Assembly (NCBI RefSeq): GCF_042477335.2
Contig: NC_091254.1
Coordinates: 98,543,001 to 98,607,000, forward strand
Source: Ovis canadensis
Lineage: Eukaryota; Chordata; Mammalia; Artiodactyla; Bovidae
Length of the DNA stretch: 64,000 bases
Direction: 5' to 3'
The translations under genes were made by a program, and so were the position numbers. The notes below the pieces were generated by a model. That model was not told the origin of the DNA, ran no database searches, and saw nothing but the letters and a program-made list of their open reading frames with translations. Positions 28,745-40,700 of the stretch are shown piece after piece (position 1 is the stretch's first letter; each line of letters opens with the position of its first letter).

Positions 28745-31700
28745 CTGCGAGGGGAAAGGAAGCGGCTGGTTATCTCTCCTGTCTGGAGGCGCCCCCGGAC
28801 GGCGCATGAGGGACCCCCGGGAGGGGCCACGGACGGAATCGTGACCCCAAGAGTCGGTGCGGCTGCAGCTGGACAGGATGGAGACCCAGCTGTGCAGAGA
28901 CGGGGTTACGGCCGGTCCCAGGCCAGCAGCTCCTGCACCATCGTGTCCACGCTCCGCAGTGAGCCCACAAAACAAGGGGGGCACCCGCGCCCTGCTCCCC
29001 TCCTCATGGGCGGCGGGGGGCTCCCTATTCCTGCATCTTACTGCAGGGTGCTTAGATGAAACGCTCCCACCAGGGTCTGGCTTCTGGATGACGGGGTCGG
29101 GACCCCCTCCTGGCGGGGCTGTCTGCCTCCCCAAGCCCACCCCCCCCACCCCGGGGGCTCACCCAGCTCCCAGAGCCCCAGGCCCTGCCCTGCCTCCAAG
29201 ACCACCGCCCCAGGCTGCAGGCCTCCCAAAGGAGGAGCTCAGAAGATACACACTGAGGAAACATCCTCTCCTGTAGGGAAAAGAGGGCAACTCGGCTTTG
29301 GAGCCAAGCTGGGTGCTGCTGTGCACACCACACTCAAAGCAGGCAGGGATGTCTCCCCGCCGCGGGCGGGCCCGCCCTGAAGCCTGTGCCACCCCCCCTG
29401 CCCAGAGCGGGCGGTGGCAGTGGAGGGAGTGGTCCCGGGTCCCTCACACCTCCTCTCCCTCCGTCCCCTGCCCACAGGCAGCCATCAGGGCGGCAGGAGC
29501 CCCGGGGGCAGCCTCCGAGGGAAACGGAGGTTCCAGGAGGACCGGGCACCAGGACACAGTGCCGGACCCCAGGAGCCCAGCCCCGGCTGCACCCACTGAG
29601 AGCCTCACCCTGCCAGGGGCTCTCTTTGCTATTTCAGCTTTCAGGGTGCTTTCTGAGCTGGGCAGTCACAGCCAGAACACAGCATGGCTCTCCCCCAGGC
29701 AGCCCTCCTCTCTGGCCTTCTGGGGAGGGTGGGCACCCCCGAGGGTTTCTGCTGTGACTTTCCAGGGGGTCCCCGGCCCCCTTCCAGGTCCCCTTCCTGT
29801 CCTGGCCTGGGTTCCCCCTGAGCCCTGGCACTTTCAGCACAACCCCGAGTGGAGGCCTCGGTTAGGTGGCTGACACACACGCGTTTCCACAATGACACTC
29901 AGGGCGACTAAACTCTGCACACGTGAAGCCACAAAAATCCCTCCGTTTGTTTAGAAAAAGGGAAAGCACGGCGTTTTCTTATGTAAGATTTCTTGATTTC
30001 GTAACAGCTTGGTCTGATTTGCTTGGTGGTGGAGGCTCGTTCATGTCACAGGCCAAGATGACACCCTGCCCCCATCTCAACTCCCACCTTTACTCCGAAC
30101 TGCAGACACAGGGGGAGAGGGGTGATGGGGAAAGTGAGGGGGTGAGGGGAGATGAAGGGAGGGGAGGGGAGGGGGGAGCAGCAAGCGGGGCGGGGAAGAC
30201 CCGAAACCCTGATGCATCAAAGCCCAAAGAACTGAAATTCCGTCCCGCTTGTCTCCCTTCATTCTGCCACGTCAGAACGCCAGAAGCCCTGGAGCGAGAG
30301 GTCCAGACCACAGACGGCGGCAGGATGGCGCCCCTCTCACCGGGGTCTCCTGCATCCACATGGGACCGCGTTCATCCCCGGGTTTTCCCAAACGCCCCCC
30401 AACCCCGTTCCCCTTCTTCCTCGTTCAGGACGGGCAGATGGCTCACTGAGGGCACAAAGGGCAGCCCCTAAATGCAGGAGGGGCCCCTCCGGAAGGCGTC
30501 CCAGGGCCCCCTGCGCAGGTGGAGAGAGACCCCCGCCCCGGGCCTGCGTGGAGAACAGGACGAGCAAGCTGGACTCCATGCGCGGGGCCTGTTCCTGCAG
30601 CGCCAACCCTCGTGCCGTGACCCACGCTGGGTCACGCTGGCTCAGCACCTTCTGTAAAAGAACACTGCCTGCCTCCTGGAATACGCTGGAATACGCATTC
30701 TCCCGGCTCTGGCCTTCGAAGGTACGACTCACTTCCATTCATCTCGAGAGAAAAGGTTGCAGAACAGAAAACCAATGATTGTCTTGCCGGAGGTGGCGCC
30801 GGACCTGCACACAACGGCCAGAACCAGGGACCCCGGCGCCGAGAGGCTGGCACCAACCTACCCGGCCCCTGCCCTTCTAGAGGAGACTGGACTCCAACTC
30901 GGGGAAGGTGGGTCTTGGGGACACTAGTTGCCCACATTCTCGGTCTGCTGGCTGTCCAAGCAGAGAGGCTACTCCCGGCCCCAACAACCCATCCCTCGAT
31001 TTACTGGCCTGTCACGCGGTGAGCGGCAGGAGGGTGGACTCTGTAACCGGGAGACCTCTCTGGGCGTGTCCAGCCCCCCACGGAGGAGCCAGGAGAGCCC
31101 CCTGGACCGCTTGCCCACACTCCCTGGTGTCTGTGGGGCTCACCGTCCTTCAGAACACCCTGACACGCCTGCTCCGAGCTGGACTCTGACCTCGGCGGGA
31201 GCGGGGCCCAGGGTCTGCTTTCATGCCTTGCTGGGGTGTGTGGGGGGCGGCAGCCCCAACGCCGCCTGACCCTGACCATCCTGCCCCTGCCCCCAGCAGG
31301 TCTCAGGGGGATGTGAACCTCTCAGGTCAAAGTTCACTTTTAAGACCCTGCAGCAGTGGACTCAGCCAGTGCCAACCCAGGCCGGCAGGGGGAGCCCTCA
31401 GGCAGTCCCTCCTCCCCGATCTTCCAAGCTCCGTCCCCCCACCCCCTGAAGCACCCCAGCCTCTCTGTGCCCGCCAGACCCCCCCATTTCCTCCTGGAAG
31501 GACAGGGTGCATGGGGGAGGTGGATGGCAGGCAAAGCTCCGGGGAGGGCCGGTCAGGGTGGGATCGCCCGCCCTCGTGCCGGACGCGGATGAGAAGATGC
31601 CCCGTCAGTGATGGCGGAGACTGGACCCCTGTCCCGACCTTGTACCCACACAGCTCGGCCGTCTGCGTGCACGCGCCCCGGGTGACACCAGTGCTCCACC

Positions 31701-34700
31701 CCCAGCATCCTGCACCTGACCCCCCCGCCCCCCAACCCACCCAGGGCTCCCCCATCGGGCGGAGCACCAAGCCCCCAGCCCGTCCCAGCAGCAGCCCCCG
31801 GCCAGGCTCTTACGGTCCCGGGTTCTAGTCCAGGGTCCAGGGGCCCCCGCGGACCACAGTGGGGCAGAGCGTGGGAGTCCGTGACCTTGAACCGGGAGAG
31901 ATGGAGTATCTGTTCCCAGCATCGTCTACCAAAAGCTGACATTCCCTCCACTCCACAGACTGCGGCCAAGCAGCAGGCAGCAACCCCTGCGCTTTACCGC
32001 CGACAGCAACCACAGCCGTCTTTAAGCCTCACGACAGCTCTGTACGCTTACCGTCAGCTCAGCATCTCAAGGGCTATTAACCTGCCAGTAAGGAAACCTG
32101 GTCTTCTGGCCAAACTTGGTACTTCACTGCACGTGTTTAAATACAATATTCAGAGGAAAGGTCATGGATAGGCGCCCCTCGCACACAAGGGAAACCTTGG
32201 CACAAAGGAAACGAGCACTTGGTTCAGGGTCTCCGGAGCGTGGGTTGCAGGCATGATACCTCCACGCGCTGCTGCTGCTGCTGCCAAGTCGCTTCAGTCG
32301 TGACCGACTCTGTGCGACTCCACAGACGGCAGCCCACTGGGCTCCGCCATCCCTGGGATTCTCCAGGCAAGAACGTGTGTATGCAGAACACAGCAGCCTC
32401 TGCCAACAAATCCGCTTCCAGCCAAGTGGCCAAGAAACACAAACCAGCTCCGCCCCAGTCATTCTGAGATGGTCACATCCCGTCACAGACGGCAGCCGGC
32501 CTCCTCGGCAGACAGTCTCCTGCCCGAGCGGTCAGCCCTGGAGAGCACAGCCTGCAGAGAAGGGCACCATGTTCGGGAGAGGGGTCTCAGGGGCTTTACT
32601 CGGCCAGTCACCTCCCTCGCTCAGAGAGGAACCTCAAGCCAGGGACCCGCCTCTCCAACAAAACCCCAAGCCCAAGCGTTCCCCAAGAGATCTGCGGGGG
32701 AGGCGAGCTGGAGAGGGGGAAACCCGGGCAGGTCTGGCAGGAGGTGGAGGCCCGCGTCCCGTGAGCCCCCGGGATGCTGAAGACAGAGCAAGTCCACAGC
32801 TGCCAGACTCCCGCCACCGGGAAGGGCAGCCCGCCACCCTGGGTGCTCCCCACATCCCCTCCTTCTGCACAGACAGCGGGTCGGCCCTCTGCCTAACAAC
32901 TTAATTCAAATCTCAGGTTAAATTGCCCTCTGTGCCTCCAGGCAGACACAAAACAGCATCCCCGCTCCCTTCATGAACCCCTATGGGAGGTGCCGACTGA
33001 GGCAGCAGGGCGCTTTAGTCAAAAAGAAAAGAAAAGAATTGCTGCCCCACCATTGCCACCGGGCTGGGACCTTTCCTCTCACACACTGACCTCAGACGGT
33101 GAGCGGCAGCTACGGACGCCGTCAGCCCCCGCCCGCCAGATTTCACAAGAGGGCGGCAGGCAGTCTTCTCTGAGGACAACAAGGCGACTGTTAATGCCCA
33201 AGGCCTAAAATAGCTTTCCTTTCCAGATAAAACTGTCTGGTTTGCCCTTAAAAAAAAAAAAAAGTAAATAATAATAATACCAAAAGAGAAAGCAAAATAA
33301 CTAGCTGAGCAGGACCTAAAGCATCCCAAATGCCAGCCTAGAAAGAGGTGGACAAGGCGGCTGATCAAACCCTGGATCTCCCACCTAGCCATCAACCAAC
33401 GCAAACGAGCTGAATGCCGTGACCCCAGCTAAAGAATTTGCGACTGTGCAGTTTACAGGTTTGAAAGTCTCAAATCTTGCTCTGGGTCTAACCCAGAACC
33501 TTTAGCCCACTTTCCAATGAGTGTAGTGCGCATACTGAGACCAGCAGTCCGACAGGGAACAGGGGCTCTGAACTTGGTCCTGAACTGCCTCCAAGCAGGA
33601 GCCTGGCCTTCCCAGCATCACGGAGGCAGTGAGGACCACGTGGGGAGGTGGCGAGACACGGCTGTCTGCAGTCAGCTCTGGGCGTATGCGAACCCGAGGC
33701 TCTGCAGCAAGTTTCCCAGGAGTCTGTGAGTGTGCCCTGAGCCGGAAGTCAGGCCCCACGTCTGGACTGCTGTAATGTCAGCTCCTAGACCCCTTGGAGC
33801 TAAGACTTCCCCATCTGTGTGATGAACTGGGATGCTCACAGGGTCCCCCCCACCAAATGCTCGGATTCTGAGAAGTATCTCTCTCTCTCACTTTCTTTCC
33901 CCAAGCCAGGTCCCTGAGCCCCGGCTCCAGAGTGGAAGCTCTAGGCAATCTGGCACTTTCCTCTTCTTCATGCTCCACTTCTGGGGATGTCAGGACACCG
34001 GGCTCACCCTGCACCAGCCCTGAGGGCGCAGTGAGAAAAGTCACCAGCTGGCCGCTTCACGTTTAACCCATGCAGCCGAGGCTCAGGCCGCCAGGCTTGG
34101 TGAACCCACGTGGCCCTGCCAGGCAGCCTCCCTTGGAGCTGGAGACAGGGGTGGGAGGAAGTCTCCTACACCCTCCCATTCGTACGAGGCGTGCTCTCGG
34201 AGGACGACCTTATCCCCCATTCCTGGGCCGCTTGGTCACGTGACTCCCGCCCACTGTGCCACTAGAGCTGAAAGCCAGCCCCAGGCAGGAGCACAGAGGT
34301 CAGCGGCCACAGCCATCCGCCAGCCTTCGGGCGGTGAAGATCCATATCCAGCTTCCATCTCTTTGATGCTGCAGGTGACGTCACCTCCTGCCAGATGACA
34401 ACCAGCACTTTAGCCCGAGGGGCAAGTCCTTTGGGCCACACAGTTTTAAACAACCAGAAACCATGTCGCAACACTGGCTGCACACTTTAATCATGGGGGG
34501 AGGGAGGGAGCAGTTTTTAAAAGATACTGACATTCAAAAAAGAATAATAATAAAAATAAAAAATACTGATGTTCAGACTCCCCCACCCTGGAGCACAGGA
34601 ATCAGGATCTGGGGCACGGGTATCCTGCACCTTTAAAAGCCGCCCTGGAGGACGTGACGTGCAGCTGGAAGTGAGCGGAAGGGGGAGAGACGAGGCGGTC

Positions 34701-37700
34701 ACTCGGGGTAAATGACCCTTATTCCAGGCCAGCTGAAGACCGAGGTCTATCAGGAAATCTCAGGGCAGACACTGAAAGAAAGAGGAACTCTAAAAACACC
34801 CACAGAAACACTGGTGTGGCCACATGAAGATAAAAAACAGAGCCACAGAACCAGAGCTGGGGGCACAGAGACGCTCCAGGGTCGTCTCTGAGACGACCTG
34901 GCAGGGCCCAGAGAGGCTCAGCCCAGAGTGAGCTGTGGCGCGCTTCCCGTCCAAGACGAGTGTAAAATGTGAAATAAACCCTTCTCCAAAGTTTCCAAGT
35001 TCCCCCGCATCACTGTAAGCAAACCACCTGAAGGGCAACTTTAGCTTAGCCGTGCACAGTGTGGTGAGTTTCGACAACAGGTTACCACCACAGGCGAGAT
35101 CCAGAACATTCCATCTGCGTGTCTGTGTCTACACTGAGAGCAAGCCTGGTGCAAAACCGGCCCGAGGAATGGCTGCCCCCAGGGGAAGCCACAAAGAACG
35201 GATGCTTACAGCTCTGTCGTGCCGGGTCCGTGCGCCTTCCCAGGGTGGCAAAGGAGGTCAGCTCCGTGTGGGCCCAGTGCTGGGCACGCTGCCTCTACCT
35301 GTGTGTGCAAAGCCGCTTCAGCTGAGAGTCCACCCTCCACCCAGAGGCTCCAGTGCATGAGGATGGGCATCCGCCACTGAGCTGCTGGGTGTGATGCCTG
35401 CTCTTACGTGCTGACACTGCCAGGGCGTGGTGCCTGGTTGTGTGGTCTGATCTGTGTCTAGGTGTTGCCAGGTGGGTTCTTTTGAATGTGATCAGCGTCG
35501 GCAATCAACCAACTTAGTAAAGCTGATCACCCCCATGATGTGGGTGGGCCTTGTCCCATCAGTTGAAGGGCTTGAAGAGCAAAGACTGAGATTTCCTAGA
35601 GAAAAACGGAACCCGGCCCCAAGATAACAAGCTGAGTTATAAGACACTGTGCCTGAGTTTCCAACCTCGCCGCCCAAAGCTGCTTCCAGGTTTTGGACTC
35701 GAGATGCAACAGCACCCCTCCCCCACGGGCCTCCTGCCTGCCAGCCCACCCTGCGCAGGCCAGAGCTGCCAACCACACACTCCCGCGGCCAGCGACTCTC
35801 CCCTCCTGATCTGAACCCATCTCTGCCTCTGCCCGTGTCTGTCTCTCCGCGTCTGTCTCTCTCCGTGTCTGTCTCTCTCCGTGTCTGCCTGTCTCCGCGT
35901 CTGTCTCTCTGTGCCTGTCTCTCACTCTCAGGAGGATGTGTATCCGTGTACCCTCTTGGTTCTGTGTCCCTGGTGAAGCCTCACCGACACAGGTGCTTCT
36001 CTGCAAAGTGTATCCGTGAGAACATGGCCACTCATGAGGCCAGGCCCTGAAGCAGACAGGACCGTCTCCCCTTCCTCTCCAGTGCCCTCCCCAAGCGGAG
36101 ACCACCCCACCGGCCCCTCCTGCATGGGTCGGCTCCCCGATGCCCTCCGCACCCGGCACCACGGCAGCCAGAGGTCAAGCCTCGCAGCCCAACTGGCAGC
36201 TGGGCCCACGGGAAGCGGACGCGGCCCGAGAGACTCTTCAGCGACCGTAAGGATCGCTGTGATGCAAACTGCCTTGGGCTCCTGCTCCTCGTCGTCCTCA
36301 CTGGCCTGGCTGCTTCTCCTCCTAAGTCAGGTCAACAGAGGGCAGGGTCTACCGCCCCACCCATCCTGGGGCACCCACCCCCCGGCTTCCGGACGGAGCA
36401 GCGCTCACGGAGCCGCCGCGCCCTCTCCAGTCGGGTGGTCAACGGCCAAACGACAAGCGCGGGAAGGATGGGTTTCCACAGCGGGCAAGGGGCACACGCT
36501 TTACTGGGCGGGGGGCAGGCCCAGGGCAGGGAGGCGAGGAATGAAGCAGGGGTTCGTGTCGGTCTTTTCCTGGGTTTCAAGTTATCACCTCCCTTTTTAT
36601 CTTTTATTCTTGTGTTTTGTCCTATAAGAGAGGCAGTTTCAAAAGTCTCGTCTCCATCAGCAGGGGGTTGAGTGGCGGGCCCTAAAGCGGTGGCCCTCAT
36701 GCCTGGATCCTGACTGGAACCTTATCTGGATGTTGCAGGTGTAATCAGGGTGAGATGCAGTCGGTCGGCTGGAACCTAATCCAGTATGAACAGTGTCCCG
36801 GAAAGAGGAAGTGAGGAGGGCATGGCAACCCGCTCCAGGATGCTGCCTGGAGAATCCCAGGGACGGGGGAGCCTGGCAGGCTACAGTCCATGGGGTCGGA
36901 GAGAGTCAGACACGACTGAGCGGCTGACACACACACACGAGTCAGAGCAACTAACACGCGCACGCACACACACAAGGAGAGAAGACACACAGACACACTC
37001 GGACGGACGACGACGCAGAGAGAGTGCCCACCAGCCGGGACCTCCAGCACCCGCCTGAAGCTGGGGGTGGGGGAGCCTTCAGAGAGAGCACGGCCCTGCC
37101 CACACCCTGATCTCAGACTTCCAGCCTCCAGATCCACGGGACGATGCATTTCTGTTCCTTTAAGCCACCACCGGCATATGGAGTTTTATCACGACAGTCC
37201 CAGGAAACTCTCACTCCACGAAGGCATGAATCAGGCTGCAGGCCGAGGGCCTCCCCCTTCACAGACGCCGAAAGTCATGAATTGAACAAGGGCAGTATCC
37301 TCCTGGCGGCCACCTTCTGTCCCACCCCCCACCACTTCCTCTCCTCTCACGAGCTAGATGCTCATGAACTTCAAACCCTCTGGAGCAGAAACTGACAAGG
37401 ATGTCGAGATAACAGGGAACTCAACACCCAACCTCAGGGAAGTTGAAGAGTCACGTGTCGCCTTCTGAGCCTGAGTCAGCAACTCTGCTCGCTTCCTGAA
37501 AACAGGCCATGATTAGCGCACAGAGCTCAGTCACAGGGACAGAAATGCCCAAAGCCGCTTCACTGGTTCCAGCTAGGCTCTGTGCTACCCAAACGAACGA
37601 CCTTCAACCCCCAGGCTGCCTGCACAAGAAGAAACCACCACCCACGTCTGGCCCACTGTCCTTCTTGAGAAAGTCCATAAGGAAGAGGTGACGAAGACGT

Positions 37701-40700
37701 CAAAGGAAACTAACGGATTATCCAGACGAGCCGCAGCTCCTGGGCTCTGCCTTAAGAGGGGAGGCTGTCACAAACGGGCAGGTGAGCTTCAGGGTGACCA
37801 CTGTCCCCCCCGAGCAAGGGGTCACCTCGTCAAGCAGGCAGAGCAGAACCAGGAGCGAGTTTGGCTCTCACAACGAGCACGCTGCATGTGAATAACTTTC
37901 CCAGAGTTCACACGTCTGCAGTGCTCACAGCATCCACGCTCGTCACATGCGCGGCCACTTAGCCCCTCCCATCCCCCAGGGGGACTGCGGCCGCACCCCC
38001 ATCCCCAGGCCTGACGGAAGCCCTGCCAGAGGAGACAAGGGCCGGGGGCACACAGGCAGAGCTGGTCCTGAACCCCAGGCGCCAGATCTAGGGGCCAGAT
38101 CCTCAGCACAAGGCTGAACAGCCAGGCCAAGTCCTTCTCCAAGCTGGATCAGCGGGACGAGCCTGGGCTCGCCTGCCCCCTGGAAGGAAGCCTGTGACCA
38201 ACCTAGACAGCACGCTGAAACGCAGAGACATCACTTTGCTGACAAAGCTCTGTCTAGTCAAAGCGATGGATTTTCCAGTAGTCAGGTATGGATGTGAGAG
38301 TTGGACTATATAGAAAGCTGAGCACAAAAGAATTGATGCTTTTGAACTGTGGTGTTGGAGAAGACTCTTGAGAGTCCCTTGGACTGCAAGGAGATCCAGC
38401 CAGTCCATTCTGAAGGAGATCAGTCCTGAATATTCACTGGAAGGACTGATGCTGAAGCTGAAGCTCCAATACTTTGGCCACCTGATGTAAAGAACTGAGT
38501 CATTGGAAAAGACTCATGCTGGGAAAGATTGAAGGCGGGAGAAGGGGGAGACACAGGATGAGATGGTTGGATGGCATCGCTGACTCAATGGACACGAGTG
38601 TGCAAACTCTGGGAGACAGTGGAGGATAGAGGAGCCTGGTGTGCTGCAGTCCATGGGATCACAGAGACTCGGACACGACTCAGTGACGGAAGAACAGCAA
38701 TCTCGAAGCCTAGAAGTAATGAAGGAAGAAGCAACCACTCTGTTATCAGAAGCTGAGCAAACCCTAAAGGCAAGAGAAGCACCCAGTGAAACACGCAGTG
38801 GAAACAGCCCCCACAGGGTGTGGATGCCCTGAAGCGACTGTGCTCTAAAGGCAGAAACCCACATTCTTCCGGCTCCACGGGATTTCAGCGTGGCCTCACC
38901 AACCCGGTGGGGTGGTCCAGGGACCAGACCCTTCCCTGGCTGAGCCCCGGCCCCACGGCCGTTCCACGTCACCACTGCAGAAACCTTGGGAAGATTCCGT
39001 GCAGGGAAAGATCCTCAGCCAAGAGTCACCAGCTGGAGGTGAAAGCAGAGCCGTTGAAAAGGAAAAAAATAAAATCCTACCTCATGATATTGGTGAGGGT
39101 ATCTCTTCTGCCAGAAGGAAGAGCTAAAACCTCAGCCCCGATTAATGAATGACCCCAGCCAAGGCAGTGCCTAGATAGCGTTTTAAAGATAAACTGCTTT
39201 AAATCCAATGATCCAACTCAGCTTGCTTGCATTTACACGTCCTTTGTTTTTAATCGTCTGTGACCATCAAAAGGCATCCTAAACGGAGCCCTGCTTCATG
39301 ACACAGAAGAGGTGAGCCTTCTAGGAGTCTGGGAGGCCCGCAGGCTAACACCAGTATCAGAATGAAAACCAGTTTTGTGGGACTTCACTCCCGGATCAGT
39401 TGGCAACTACTTAACCACAATCATCCTAACCCATGCCTGTAAGATGAGGGTTTTTTTTTTTTTTCCTTCTATAAATAAAAGAACCCAAACCCCAAATGAT
39501 TTCCAGCTCAAGAAATGCCAACACACGGGAGAGAGGAAAATGTATTTATTTCCACATTTCAATACATATACAATGACGTGTGCCCCAATCAGCATTTGTG
39601 CTATTTCTGTTGTTTCTGTTGGGCCATTTGAAGCCTGAACAAAGGGCAAGAATACATATGATGTACAAACCACCCAAAGAATTGCCTGCTCATAAGTTAA
39701 TCCCTCACCTACAATTCACTGATTGGGCTTCATGAAATAATTCTCAAGGTCAGATAATTAAAACTGGAAGTGTCAAATTATTTCATTCTTTTCAGACATA
39801 GATTTACTAAAAATAATTCAATAATAAGACTAAACAATTTAAATAAAAGGACGTTGTTTAGCAGTCTAATATTAAGAAAAATGGCAAATCCGCAGAAAAT
39901 ACAGTTTCGTAACAGATTTAACCTTAAGAAACAAAAACTCTCACAGATGAGGATATTAAATCCCAACCTCCTTTACCTTCAACAGATACTCTGTTGTCCT
40001 GGGAGAATTAACTTTTAAAATGAGATGATCAAAGAAAAAGTCAATTATTTGTGAAATCCTCTGCTTATTAAAGCAGGAAACTAAAAGCATTTCAGATTTT
40101 TGAAGCAAGTTTTAACTTGCTTCAAAGACAAGATTGAACTGCAAATACCATGTTAAGAAAGCACTTTAACTCTATAAAGGGTTTTATCAAAATATTAAGT
40201 TATCTAAAATGGCTTCTGGTCTGGGGTAACCACCCAGTAGATATCCTAGGTATTTTTAAAAGAATCTGCTTTTTGTCTTCCTCTCCATAATATAAAGTCT
40301 CCTGAGAAATATATAGCATACAGCAAATGTTTTCCTGAAACAATCACCTCCCTCACCTGAGGTTTTACTTTCCGAGGTTTCAGATGACGCTCGGTCAACC
40401 ACGGCCCAGAAATATTAGATAAAAAATTTCAGAAATAAACAATTTGCAACTTTTGAATTGTGTGCTGTTATTTATTACAGGGTATTGTTATAACTATGGT
40501 ATTTTATTATTAGTTATTGTTGTTAATCTCTTACGGTTCCTAATTTATAAATTAAACTTCATCAAACGTATGGATGGTGTAGGAAAAACATCATATAGGG
40601 AGAGTTTGGTTCCACGAGCAGTTTCAGGCACCCACTGAGGGTCTTGGAACGCATCTCCCGAGGATAAAGGAGGAGCATGGTAATTCTAACCCTAGGGGAG

